Origin: Acidimicrobiia bacterium
Lineage (GTDB): Bacteria; Actinomycetota; Acidimicrobiia; IMCC26256; PALSA-610
Reading direction: 5' to 3'
NCBI GenBank assembly: GCA_027494135.1
Contig: JAOSJK010000012.1
Coordinates: 315,001-379,000, forward strand
Length of the DNA stretch: 64,000 nucleotides
Of this stretch, positions 25,876-35,887 are shown in pieces (within the stretch, counting starts at the first letter, position 1; each line of letters starts with the position of its first letter). Under the pieces are notes generated by a model. That model was not told where the DNA came from. It saw nothing but the letters and a program-made list of their open reading frames with translations, and did not search any database. The position numbers and the translations under genes are program-made.

Positions 25876-28265
25876 GAGGGAGCCCTCCGGAAGGCGGCGC
25901 TGCGGGCCAGTTCTTCGCACCCACGTGGCGGGGGCGCTGGATCTGGTTCGAGGCTCCGCGCATCGCGCTGCGCGCATTCACCGAGCCCGAGCTCGAGAGC
26001 TCGGCTCACGATCGGTACGGGATGCTGCGTCGGGCATTCCACCTCGACTCGGCACCCGAGACCGCTCCGGCGCGCGTCACCGCCGACTCGCGCTACGTGC
26101 TCTGGGTCAACGGCGCCGAGGTGTCACGCGGTCCCGTCCGCTCGAACCCTCGCCTGCTCACCTACGACCCGCTGGATCTCGCCCCGCACCTGCGCGTCGG
26201 TGAGAACGTCATCGCGATCCTCGTCCGGTTCTACGGAAACCCGACGCCGTGGTGGATGCCTGTGCCGGTCACGTACAGTCTCGGCGCCGGGAGCATGGCG
26301 TTCGAGTCGGCGATCGGCGACCAGTGGATCGTCTCCGACGCGACGTGGCGGGCCACCCCCGCGACGGCCTGGACTCCGGCCGCGCCGCACGGCATGGGTG
26401 GCTCGATTCCCGAGATCGTCGATGCCCGGCTGTTGCCGGAACGCTGGACCCAACCCGGCTTCGACGACTCCGGCTGGGCGAACGCCTTCGAGATCACACC
26501 CCTTCACGTCGGCGCGCACGGTGCACCCAACCCACCGAGCGCACCATACGGGCCACTGCTCCCCCGGCCTGTTCCACCACTGCAGGGCGACTTGCGCCGA
26601 GCCCACTTGGCCGCGCACGTCAGGGTCGCCGGCGGCTCCGACGAGCCCCACCCTGTCAGCCAGGTCGAGACAGACGAGAGGTCTCCCGAGGATCCGGCCG
26701 GCCCCGTCGAGCTGCTCACCTTCGACTTCGGCGAGGTCGTCTCGGGGCTCCTCGAGGTCGAGATCGACGCTCCAGCGGGCACCCGCTTCGATCTCTCTGC
26801 CGCCGAGTCTCTCCTGGCCGACGGCGGGCTCTGCCGGCTCTCGCAGGAGACCGGCGTCCGCTACACCGCCCGCGGCGGGGATGAGACCTTCCGGGCCTTC
26901 GATCCGATCGGCACCCGCTACCTCCGGGTGGCGGCCAGGGGTCCGGGGCCGCTCGAGGTCTTCTACGTGAACGTCCTGGAGCGTCACCGGCCGCGCGCAC
27001 CCGGCGCGTTCTTCGAGTGCAGCGACCCGCTACTCGCCCGCATCTACGAGACCGGTCTGCGCACGGTCGACCTCTGTGCCCACGATGCCTACATCGACTG
27101 CCCTACTCGCGAGCAGCGGGCGTGGACCGGCGACGCTGTCGTCCACCAGATGGTCGACCTGGCGGCGAACCCCGACTGGTCGCTAGCGCGACGGCACCCG
27201 GTCCTGACGGCGTCACCGCGCTCGGACGGCATGCTTCCCATGGCAGTTGCCTGCGACTTCGAGCTTGCCGACCAGTCGTTCATCCCCGACTGGCCGCTGC
27301 ACTGGATCCGCTCGGTCCACAACCTCTACAGGTGGACCGGCGATCGAGAGCTCGTCTCGTCGCTGATGGGGTCTGCCGAGGGCGTGCTGCGATGGTTCAC
27401 GTCGTACACGCGCGACGACGGGCTCCTGCACGACGTCTCCGGGTGGGTGCTCATCGACTGGAGCAGCGTGTACACGACGGGAGCGTCTTCTGCGCTGAAC
27501 GCGCTGTGGGCTCGGGGCCTGCGTGACTTCGCCGAGATGTCGGAGTGGCTCGGTGACGCGGGCCGCGCCGGATGGTCGCGGGGACTGTACGGAACGGTCG
27601 AAGCGAGCTTCGACACGTTCTGGGATCCTGACCGTGGCGTGTACGTAGACCACGTCGTCGGAGGCGTTCGGCAACGCGCTGCTGCGCAACACGGTGGTGC
27701 CGCGGCGCTCGCCGCCGGCCTGGTGCCGCGAGAGCGCGCGGACCGCGTCGCCGAGCGGCTACTGGATCGCTCGCGCCTCATCCGCCGCTCTTGGGTGATG
27801 GACACCGTCACGCCCGAGGGCGACTCGTCGGGGTTCGCCGGGTTGATCGCACCCCGCCCAGATCCCGACTGGGACGTCGAGGAGCAGATGGTCGAGGCTC
27901 AGCCGTTCTTCCGCTACGTGCTGCACGACGGACTCGCCGCCATCGGCAGAGCCGACCTGATCGCTGATGCGTGCCGCGACTGGAGCGTCTTCGTGGACCG
28001 CGGAGAGACCTCCTGGCCGGAGTGCTGGGTCGGCGGCACGCACTGCCACGGGTGGTCGTCTACTCCCACCCGCGACCTCGTCTGGTTCACGCTCGGGATC
28101 ACTCCCGCGGAGCCCGGCTTCGCGCGCGCGCGCATCGCGCCGCGACTGGGCGGCCTGGAGTGGGCGCGCGGCGCTGCTCCGACTCCACACGGGCTCATCA
28201 CCGTCGAGGCGCACTCCGACGGCCGGGTCGTAGTCGATTCGCCCGTCCCCTACGTCGTCGAATGA
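25872..28265 (+). CDS. GH78-like alpha-L-rhamnosidase family protein
   Basis: This unbroken 797-residue protein has an N-terminal beta-sandwich carbohydrate-binding part (VTADSRYVLWVNGAEVSRGP), a second beta domain ending TRYLRVAARGPG, a long six-hairpin (alpha/alpha)6 barrel and a C-terminal beta domain. The family signature is DCPTREQRAWTGDAVV, where GH78 enzymes have DCPxRDERxGWTGDA; the Glu of this motif is a likely active-site residue. GH78 enzymes release terminal rhamnose by inversion. There is no signal peptide, so it probably acts on imported oligosaccharides or glycosides. The ATG overlaps the methyltransferase stop. Confidence 0.85.
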   Translation: MRGSPPEGGAAGQFFAPTWRGRWIWFEAPRIALRAFTEPELESSAHDRYGMLRRAFHLDSAPETAPARVTADSRYVLWVNGAEVSRGPVRSNPRLLTYDPLDLAPHLRVGENVIAILVRFYGNPTPWWMPVPVTYSLGAGSMAFESAIGDQWIVSDATWRATPATAWTPAAPHGMGGSIPEIVDARLLPERWTQPGFDDSGWANAFEITPLHVGAHGAPNPPSAPYGPLLPRPVPPLQGDLRRAHLAAHVRVAGGSDEPHPVSQVETDERSPEDPAGPVELLTFDFGEVVSGLLEVEIDAPAGTRFDLSAAESLLADGGLCRLSQETGVRYTARGGDETFRAFDPIGTRYLRVAARGPGPLEVFYVNVLERHRPRAPGAFFECSDPLLARIYETGLRTVDLCAHDAYIDCPTREQRAWTGDAVVHQMVDLAANPDWSLARRHPVLTASPRSDGMLPMAVACDFELADQSFIPDWPLHWIRSVHNLYRWTGDRELVSSLMGSAEGVLRWFTSYTRDDGLLHDVSGWVLIDWSSVYTTGASSALNALWARGLRDFAEMSEWLGDAGRAGWSRGLYGTVEASFDTFWDPDRGVYVDHVVGGVRQRAAAQHGGAAALAAGLVPRERADRVAERLLDRSRLIRRSWVMDTVTPEGDSSGFAGLIAPRPDPDWDVEEQMVEAQPFFRYVLHDGLAAIGRADLIADACRDWSVFVDRGETSWPECWVGGTHCHGWSSTPTRDLVWFTLGITPAEPGFARARIAPRLGGLEWARGAAPTPHGLITVEAHSDGRVVVDSPVPYVVE

Positions 28266-28297
28266 CCGGTAGCGCCCCGAGGAGCGCGACGCCGCGG

Positions 28298-29223
28298 TCA
28301 GTACCCCTCGTCGGGGTCGACGACCCCCCGGAGCGGCCCGCCTGCCACCCGCCGCTGCAGGTTCTCGACGAAGATGCGTATCGCGGCCTCGTTCCCGCGC
28401 GGTGATGCCCACGAGACGTGCGGGCTGACTCGCACCTTCGGGTGTTCGTAGAGCCAGTGCCCCTCGGGCAGTGGCTCGGGGTGAACGGTGTCGAGCGTCG
28501 CCAGGGCGACACGGCCGTCGTCGAGTGCGACGCGCAGCGCCTCCTGATCGACTAGCTCGCCTCGCGCGATGTTGACGAGGTGCGCACCCGGCTTCAGGAG
28601 CGCCAGGCGTCCGCGTCGATCAGACCCCGTGTGCGCGCGGTCGCGGGTGCCGCCAACACGAGGTGGTCGACTTGCGGAAGCAGGTCGGCGAGCGACCCGA
28701 CCACCTCGACTCCTGCAACGGGGCTCGGGCTCTCCGTGCGTCGCAGCGCCAAGATCCGCATCCCGAACGCCAGCGCCCGCTCCGCGACGGCCACCCCGAT
28801 CCCTCCGAGGCCGACCAGGCCGAGAGTGCGGTCGTGGAGCGTCCCCAACCACGCGAGATTCCAGTGCTCCGGAGGCGCCTTCACCCACACCTCGGGGATC
28901 TGCTTCTCGAAGGCGAGCATCGCTGCGAGCACGAACTCCGAGATCGGGACCGCGCTCGCTCCCCGGGCGCACGTAACCACTCTCCCGTCGAAGAGCTGAG
29001 CGGGAACACGATCGACGCCGGTGCCGGCAAGCTGGACCCACGGCACCAGCTCGGCCCATCTCCCGATCGTGCTCCAGTCGCCCCAGCCGCCGTAGAGCAC
29101 GTCGGCCGTCAGGCCGGGGGCGGGGCCATCGACGGTGACCGGCACGACATCGGCGTCAGGGAAGGCGTCGCGCACCGCACTAGCCACGCTCTCGCCGAAC
29201 TGGTTCACGATCCTCAGCGCCAC
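28298..29223 (-). CDS. D-isomer 2-hydroxyacid dehydrogenase (frameshift)
   Basis: This NAD-dependent dehydrogenase of about 308 residues has the Rossmann motif LGLVGLGGIGVAVAERALAFGM, the substrate Arg region NIARGELVDQEALRVAL, and the Glu and His of the catalytic dyad in LDTVHPEPLPEGHWLY and VRVSPHVSW. The frame shifts at about 28603-28612, between GLIDAD and LALLKPGAHLVNIARG. The start is GTG 29223. It is convergent with the GH78-like gene and divergent from the LmbE gene. It interconverts a 2-hydroxyacid and a 2-oxoacid; the physiological substrate is not evident. Confidence 0.85.
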
Positions 29224-29328
29224 ACCGCCTCCCTCTGAGCCATGCCGGTGAGCCGGGAACAGGGTAGGCGGTCACCCACGACCACACGTGACCTGCGGGA
29301 GCGCCGCGACGTCTGCGAAGATCCGCAG

Positions 29329-30124
29329 ATGCAGCGCACTCTCGTGACCTTCCACGCCCACCCCCGACGACGAGAGCATCGCCACCGGCGGGGTGATCGC
29401 CAACGCCGCCGGGGAGGGCCATCGCGTAGTGCTCGTGGTGGCGACCCGCGGTGAGGTGGGCGAGGTCGCCGAGGGGTTCCTGGCGCCCGGAGAGGACCTC
29501 GGAGCCCGAAGGACCGAGGAGACGCTTCGCGCAGCCGAGATACTCGGAGCTCACAGGGTCGAGTTCCTCGGCTACCGCGACTCGGGAACCTCGGGCACGG
29601 CCACGAACGATCACCCGATGGCATTCTGCTCCGCCGACCTCGAAGAGGCCGCAGCACGTCTCGCGGTGATCCTCGCCGAGGAGCGAGCCGACGTGCTCAC
29701 CGTCTACGACAGCCACGGCGGATACGGACACCCGGACCACATCGGCGTGCACCGGGTAGGACACCGCGCGGCGATGATCGCCGAGACCCCCGAGGTCTTC
29801 GAATCGACGATGAACCGCGACCACATCCGCGGGATGGTGGAGCGGCTCATGGACGCCTATCCGGAGTCTGCGGAACGCCCCGACGTCGACATGGAAGACT
29901 TCGGCACACCCGACTCCCAGATCACGACGGCGATCGACGTGCGCGAGTTCACCGATGTCAAGCGCTCGGCCATGGCGGCGCACGCGAGCCAGATCGGAGA
30001 GAGCTCCCTCTTTCTGCAGATGCCGCCGGAGGCGTTCCGCGAGGCGTTCGGCTGGGAGTGGTTCATCCGCCGCGACGCTACGCCGGGCACCCGCGGCTCG
30101 AGCCTCTTCGAGTACCTGCAGTGA
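29329..30124 (+). CDS. LmbE/PIG-L family N-acetylglucosaminyl deacetylase (frameshift)
   Basis: The corrected product is about 264 residues. Zinc-binding motifs are HPDDES (after one C is removed from the CCCCC run 29361-29365) and GHPDHIGVH. ATRGEVGEV, EFLGYRDSGTSG and the C-terminal DVKRSAMAAHASQIGESS resemble the mycothiol enzymes MshB and Mca, which deacetylate GlcNAc-Ins or cleave mycothiol S-conjugates. The length and ending fit an Mca-like amidase at least as well as MshB. ATG 29329 is the only start before the first motif. It overlaps the next gene by four bases. Confidence 0.85.
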
Positions 30125-31331
30125 GAACGATCCCGGTCAAGATGCCGCGCGTCGGACGAGCCGCCTGCCTCCTCGCCTCGTCAGCGCTCGTCGTCGCGGC
30201 GTGCGGCGGCGGGGGTGACGACACAGCGGCCACATCCTCGACGGGCGCGGCCGGTCGGACGACCGTGACCGAGGAGGCCGCCACCACGACCACCGGTCCT
30301 CCAGTAGCGGCATACCGCGACCACGGGCACTACGAGGTCGGAGTCCGCACATTCGATCTGGCAGACGGGAACAGCGTTGAAGTCTGGTATCCGGCCGCCG
30401 ACGGGTCTACCGACGGCGTGCCGAAGGATGTCTACAGCCTCGCATCATGGCTCCCGGAGGCACTGCGCGCCCAGGTGCCCGAGGGTACCGACGGCTACGA
30501 GCAAGACGCGTACCGCGACGTCGAAGCCGACCCCGGGGGCCCGTTCCCACTCGTGCTGTTCAGTCACGGGTACGCATCCTTCCGCGACCAGTCGACGTTC
30601 CTCACCACCCACCTCGCGTCCTGGGGATGGTGGTCGCCGCTCCGGATCATCCGAGTCGCGGCCTCCTGAGCGTCATGGGAGGCGGCGACCCCGACGACGC
30701 GACGCTCTCGGTGACCGACCTCGCGAACGCACTGGCACTCGTGGAAGACGAGAGCGCCAAGCCGGCAGGTCCGCTGACCGGGCGTGTCGACGGCGAGCAC
30801 ATCGCCGCCATAGGTCACTCGGCGGGAGGCGCGACGATCCTCGCGCTGGCGTCGGATCCCGAGATCGGCAGTCGCGTCGACACGTATGTCTCGCTCGCTT
30901 CCGGCGCCATGACCGAAGGGGAACTTCCCGCGATCCCGTCCCTGTTCATGCTCGGTACCGACGACGACGTCGTGGTGCCCGCGACGACTGTCGACGCCTA
31001 CGAGCGCGCTCCGGACCCGAAGCGCTTCTACTCGTTCGAGGGCGCAGGTCATCTCGCCTTCAGCGACATCTGCATGATCGGTGAAGATCAGGGCGGCGTG
31101 CTCGCGCTCGCCGACGCCTTCGGGATCGAGGTCCCCGAGTCGCTCGAGCGACTCGCCTCCGACGGCTGCTCGCCCGACGAGACTCCACCGCCCGATGTCT
31201 GGCCTGCCATCAACCACTTCACCACGGCGCACCTCCGCGCGGTGTGGGGGATCGACAACCCGCCGATAGGCCTCGCAGACACCGGCGCCTTCGATGATCT
31301 CTCGATCGAGGAGCAACACGTTCCGCAGTGA
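30121..31331 (+). CDS. Alpha/beta-hydrolase lipoprotein, PAF-acetylhydrolase/dienelactone hydrolase-like (frameshift)
   Basis: This exported lipoprotein of about 403 residues has the signal ACLLASSALVVAAC followed by a Thr-rich linker, then an alpha/beta-hydrolase. GPFPLVLFSHGYASFRDQS carries the oxyanion-hole region, AIGHSAGGATIL is the nucleophile elbow (Ser), PSLFMLGTDDDVVVP contains the acid and GAGHLAFSDIC the catalytic His. The frame shifts at the GGGG run 30623-30626; one added G gives SWGMVVAAPDHPSRG. It is likely an esterase or lipase acting outside the membrane. GTG 30121 overlaps the LmbE stop. Confidence 0.85.
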
Positions 31332-31361
31332 CGCGTCCGAGACCCGGAGCGCGCTCAGCGG

Positions 31362-32798
31362 CTACGCGCCGTCGGGCAGCCGCTGCTGCGCCCTGTCGTC
31401 GAGGTGGTCCGCAGCCTTGCGCAGCTCCGCTAGCGCATCGGGTACGCACGCTGCGAGATCGTCGAGATCGGGTACGAGCTCTCCGCAAGCCAGGAAGCCG
31501 AAGTCGACGTTGTCCAGGTAGCTCATCACCGTTACGTTGAGACCGGCCCCATCGAAGATCGGCCCCATGGGGTAGAGAGCCACCAGCCCGCGCCGGCGAG
31601 GTAGAGAGGGAACGCCGGCCCCGGCACGTTGGAGACCACCAGGTTGTGAATCGGCCGGTGCCGGTCCGCCAGGTGGAGCCGTGAGTACAGGCGCGCAGCG
31701 CGCCCGAAGATCGAGGGTGCCGCGATCTCGGCCCACTCCTGCAGCGTCGCGGCCCCGATGTCTTCGTGGACCAGCTTGGCGCCGGCCGTGGCGTGGTGGA
31801 CTTCGACCAGCCGCTCAACCGGGTCGGTCATCTCGACGGGGGAGCGCCGTGAAGAGAGCAGAGACGCGATTCCCCATCGAGCCGCGCTGATCGTCGGCTC
31901 GAACCGAGGTGGGAACCGTCACGGTGAGCGGCCGATCGGGAAGCTCTCCTCGCTGCTCCAGATATGACCGGAGCGCTCCGGCGACGACCGCCAGCACGAC
32001 GTCGTTCACCTTGACGCCGAACGCGTTCTTGACCCGCTTCACGTCGTCGAGGGGCATGGATGCGAAGGCGATCTTCCTGCGCGCGGAGATCGCGGCGTTC
32101 ATCGCGAGCCGCGGAGCGTTGAGCGGCGCCGTCATCTCGACGGCGTCGTCGCCTACCCGCTTCGCCAGGCGCACCATGCTCCGACCGAGATTGCGCACCG
32201 CCCGAGCAACCAGAAGAGGCTGTCGTGCCCACGACACCACTGCGTGCCCCACGAGCTCCTGGACCGTCGGTACCCGGTCGGGTACCCACTCATCGGAGTC
32301 GCGCTCGATCGTCGCCGGCTCCGCCTCGAGGTCGAAGAGCACCGACATCAGCTCGACACCGGACAGACCGTCGATGGCCGAGTGGTGGACCTTCACGACG
32401 ATGGCCTGGTGCCCGTACTCGAGGCCCTCTATGAGCGTGAGCTCCCACAACGGCTTCGATCGGTCGAGCTGCTCGGCGGCGATGCCGGCCACCGCCTCGG
32501 CGAGCTGCGCCGGCCCGCCGGGCGGCGGCAGCCGCGAGAGTCTGAGGTGATCGTCGAGATCGAAGTCCGGATCGTCGATCCAGAGAGGGTTCTGCAGGCC
32601 GAGCGGAACTTCGACCGCTCTCCGCCTGAACGGCGTAAGCAGCGGCAGACGCTCCTCGATCAGGGCGCGCACCGTGCCGAACGAGAAGCCGCCCGGAGCT
32701 GTCAGGGGATCGACAACGGCGACACCGAGGACGTGCATGTGGCTGGTCGGCGTCTCTATGGCCAGGAACGCCGCATCGAGACCTGTGAGCCTTCTCAC
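31362..32798 (-). CDS. Wax ester synthase/diacylglycerol acyltransferase (WS/DGAT) (two frameshifts)
   Basis: The corrected product is about 478 residues. It makes wax esters or triacylglycerol from acyl-CoA and an alcohol or diacylglycerol. The N-terminus RRLTGLDAAFLAIETPTSHMHV, the catalytic HHSAIDG (residues 138-144), PLTVTVPTSVRADD and the C-terminal NLVVSNVPGPAFPLYLAGA and NVTVMSYLDNVDFGF are all family landmarks. Shifts occur at the GGGGG run 31838-31842 (one extra) and the CCC run near 31587-31589 (one missing). The GTG 32798 start has a strong AGGAGG before it. It implies storage-lipid synthesis, common in soil and freshwater actinobacteria. Confidence 0.9.
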
Positions 32799-32912
32799 TG
32801 GTTCCTCCTAGCCTGTCCCCGCATCCCGGACCCGCACACCGGCGTTCGGCGCTCGCCCGGCAGCCCGAACGATAGCCCCACTCCTCCCGGATCTCCCAGC
32901 GTGGGTGGCTGC

Positions 32913-33325
32913 TCAGTCGTCGGCCGTGGGCCGTCGGCGGAGCTGCTTCGACTCGCCCCTGCGGCGCTTGTCGCCGAGCCGCTGCGCTCGCGCTCTCCTG
33001 GTCGGGGCGGTCGGTCGCCGTGGAGCATCGACGTGCAGCGCGGCTGCGAGTCGCGCGCAGAGGCGCTCCAGCGCGAGCTCCCTGTTGCGCGCCTGCGACC
33101 GCCTCTCGGAGGCCGAGGCCCGAGCGACCGGCCCGATCCGTTCCAGTAGTCGCGCGCGCTGCCGTGGGCCGAGTGAGCGCGACTCGGCGATATCGAGACG
33201 CACCTCGACCGCGGTGAGCGAGCGGTTCGCGTGCTGACCGCCGGGTCCCCCGACGTGGTCGCCCGCCACTCGAGCTCGTCGGCGTCGATCACGCATGTCC
33301 GCGTCACTCGCACGCGCCCTTCCAC
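32913..33325 (-). CDS. arfB: ArfB/YaeJ-type peptidyl-tRNA hydrolase (frameshift)
   Basis: This ribosome-rescue factor of about 137 residues contains the release-factor GGQ motif (SGGPGGQHANRS), whose Gln methyl-amide hydrolyses peptidyl-tRNA on stalled ribosomes. It also has a basic C-terminal tail (RAQRLGDKRRRGESKQLRRRP), which in ArfB occupies the empty mRNA channel. It lacks the stop-codon recognition domain of RF1 and RF2. The frame shifts just before GGQ at the CCCCC run 33247-33251, where one G is missing on the coding strand. GTG 33325 has GGGAG four bases upstream; GTG 33313 is an alternative. Confidence 0.87.
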
Positions 33326-33479
33326 TGCTCCCCCTCATCGCCCGGATTGCAGCACCGCCGGCGACAACCGACGGCGACCCTCGTCTGCGCGGGTGCACGG
33401 TGGACGGGGGCTGCCGCATACCATCGTAGGGTCAGGCTCCTTCCGGTGGGCCGCCCCGTCAGCCTTCGGTGAGGTCGCA

Positions 33480-34073
33480 GTGCAGATTCCCGCCACGATG
33501 GTCCGCCCCGCAAGGGGGCCCTCGGCAATCAGGCACCGCTCTTGCGTCGTGCTCGCGGCGGTCGCTCTCTTCGCGGCTGCCTGCAGCGGATCCGGGGACG
33601 CGACCGGCTCATCCTCCACCACGACCCTCTCGTCGACCCCACCGCCTGCAGCGGCCTCGCCCGCGACCGACACCGCCGCGGACACCACAGCCGACAGCGG
33701 CACGGCGACCGCTACGACAGATCCGGGGCCCAACCCCTCCACCATCGATCCCGGGCCGAACTCCACGACCTTCGACCCCGGGCCGAACGACACCAGCGGC
33801 GGACCACAGACGCTTCAGGGCACGCTCGCGCTCGATCCCGCCGCGGGCTGCATCTCGATCGACACCGCGGCGGGCCGGGTCGACCTGAGGTTCACCCGCG
33901 ACGACTATTCGCTCGGCGACGACGGTGCGCCCGCGCTCGTCGGCACCGACGGGATAGCGATCGCCCACAGCGGCGACACGGTCTTCGTAGCAGGGTTCGA
34001 GGGTGGCTCCAGCGGCGAGTGCGGCGCACGCTTCGACGTCGAGAGCCTCGTCTCGGTCCTGCCGGGGCCTTGA
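33480..34073 (+). CDS. Lipoprotein with a repeated DPGPN linker, function unknown
   Basis: This protein of about 197 residues has an Arg-rich start, hydrophobic VVLAAVALFAAAC lipobox, then a long Ser/Thr/Pro/Ala linker ending in three repeats of the form TxDPGPNxST. A small C-terminal beta domain of about 85 residues follows (TLQGTLALDPAAGCISID, VDLRFTRDDYSLGDDG, GDTVFVAGFEG) with two Cys that may pair. No family is recognised. GTG 33480 is chosen; ATG 33498 would still leave a full signal. Confidence 0.6.
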   Translation: MQIPATMVRPARGPSAIRHRSCVVLAAVALFAAACSGSGDATGSSSTTTLSSTPPPAAASPATDTAADTTADSGTATATTDPGPNPSTIDPGPNSTTFDPGPNDTSGGPQTLQGTLALDPAAGCISIDTAAGRVDLRFTRDDYSLGDDGAPALVGTDGIAIAHSGDTVFVAGFEGGSSGECGARFDVESLVSVLPGP

Positions 34074-34105
34074 CCGGTCCTCGCAGGCCCTTCTGGCCCG
34101 TGCGG

Positions 34106-35785
34106 TCAGCCGCGGACGAGCGGTTTGTACGCGAGCCGGTGGGGCTGGTCCGCTTCGGCGCCAAGTCGCTTGTGTCGGTCGGCCTCGTAGTCGCTGAAGT
34201 TGCCCTCGAACGACCGCACCTCGGAGTCGCCCTCGAACGCGAGGACGTGGGTCGCGATCCGATCCAGGAACCAGCGATCGTGGCTGATGACGAGCGCGCA
34301 GCCTGCGAAGTCGAGGAGTGCCTCCTCGAGCGCTCGCAGCGTGTCGACGTCGAGGTCGTTCGTCGGCTCGTCGAGGAGGAGCACGTTCCCTCCGAGGAGC
34401 AGGGCCTCTGCAAGGTGTAGGCGGTTGCGCTCACCTCCGGAGAGGTCGCGGACACGCTTCTGCTGGTCGGATCCCTTGAAGTTGAACCCGGCCACATAGG
34501 CGCGACCGTGGATCTCGCGACCTCCGACCGTCAGGTGGTCGACCCCTCCCGTGATCTCCTCGTAGACCGTCTTCGATCCGTCGAGCGCCTCGCGTGACTG
34601 GTCGACGTATGCGAGGCTCACCGTCGCCCCGACTTCGAGGTCACCGCCGTCGGGATCCTCCTGTCCGGTGATCATGCGGAAGAGGGTCGTCTTGCCGGCG
34701 CCATTCGCCCCGACGATCCCCACAATCGCAGCTCTCGGGATCGAGAAGGAGAGGTCGTCGATGAGCAGCCGGTCGCCGTAGCCCTTGGCCAGGTTCCGGG
34801 CCTCGATGACGTTCTCCCCGAGTCTCGGGCCGGGCGGTATCGAGATGAGCAGCTTGTCGGCGCGTCCCTCGGAGGAGGTGGCATCTGCGAGTAGCCGCTC
34901 GTACGCGTTCAGTCGCGCCCTGCCCTTCGCCTGACGGGCACGGGGCGCCATCCTGATCCACTCGAGCTCGTGCGCCAGCGTGCGACGCCGAGCGGCGTCG
35001 GCCTTCTCCTCCAGGGCGAGCCTCTGATCCTTCTGCTCCAGCCACGACGAGTAGTTGCCCTCCCAAGGGATCCCCCGGCCGCGGTCCAGCTCGAGTATCC
35101 AACCCGCGACGTTGTCCAGGAAGTAGCGGTCGTGCGTCACCGCGACAACGGTTCCCGGATAGTCGTGTAGGAACCGCTCGAGCCAGGCGACCGACTCGGC
35201 GTCGAGATGGTTCGTCGGCTCGTCGAGGAGCAGCAGGTCGGGACGGCGGAGCAGGAGACGGCAGAGCGCCACGCGTCGCCGTTCGCCGCCGGAGAGCTTC
35301 GTGACGTCCGAGTCGCCCGGAGGAACGCGGAGCGCGTCCATCGCGATCTCCACCGAACGATCGAGGTCCCAACCGTTCGCGGCCTCGATGCGGTCCTGCA
35401 GGTCGGCCTGTTCTGCGAGGAGCGAGTCGAAGTCGGCGTCGGCCTCACCCATCGCCACGCATACCTCCTCGAACCTGTCGAGGAGGGCCTTCGTCTCGCT
35501 CACCCCCTCCATGACGTTGCCGAGGACGTCCTTCGCCGGATCGAGGGCCGGCTCCTGCGGCAGGAAGCCGACGGTGAACCCGGGGGTGATGCGGGCCTCG
35601 CCCTTGTAGCCGTCGTCTTCCCCGGCCATGATCCGCAGCAGAGTCGACTTTCCGGACCCGTTCGAGCCGAGGACGCCTATCTTGGCGCCGGGGAACATCG
35701 AGATGTTGATGCCGCGCAGCACCTCCCTGTCGGGCGGGTAGAACCTGGACAGATCGTGCATCGTGTAGATGAACTTGTGCGCCAT
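34106..35785 (-). CDS. ettA: ABC-F protein EttA, energy-dependent translational throttle
   Basis: This is a complete 559-residue ABC-F ATPase that binds the ribosomal E site and gates the first elongation step according to ATP/ADP. There are two ABC domains, with Walker A GSNGSGKST and GANGAGKTT, signatures KLSGGERRRVALC and DLSGGERNRLHLA, and Walker B LLLLDEPTNHLD and VLLLDEPTNDLD. The linker between them is rich in Arg and Lys (ARRRTLAHELEWIRMAPRARQ). The start ATG 35785 gives MAHKFIYTMHDLSRFYPP, matching EttA N-termini; the open frame upstream of it is not coding. Confidence 0.93.
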   Translation of the reverse strand: MAHKFIYTMHDLSRFYPPDREVLRGINISMFPGAKIGVLGSNGSGKSTLLRIMAGEDDGYKGEARITPGFTVGFLPQEPALDPAKDVLGNVMEGVSETKALLDRFEEVCVAMGEADADFDSLLAEQADLQDRIEAANGWDLDRSVEIAMDALRVPPGDSDVTKLSGGERRRVALCRLLLRRPDLLLLDEPTNHLDAESVAWLERFLHDYPGTVVAVTHDRYFLDNVAGWILELDRGRGIPWEGNYSSWLEQKDQRLALEEKADAARRRTLAHELEWIRMAPRARQAKGRARLNAYERLLADATSSEGRADKLLISIPPGPRLGENVIEARNLAKGYGDRLLIDDLSFSIPRAAIVGIVGANGAGKTTLFRMITGQEDPDGGDLEVGATVSLAYVDQSREALDGSKTVYEEITGGVDHLTVGGREIHGRAYVAGFNFKGSDQQKRVRDLSGGERNRLHLAEALLLGGNVLLLDEPTNDLDVDTLRALEEALLDFAGCALVISHDRWFLDRIATHVLAFEGDSEVRSFEGNFSDYEADRHKRLGAEADQPHRLAYKPLVRG

Positions 35786-35887
35786 CGGGTCGAGCGTACC
35801 GGTGAGCACCCGCGCGGCACCGATCTGCGATAAGACGTCCTCCAGAGATGCCCGGATGCGGCATCCACCGATCGAGCGAGGAGCCCA

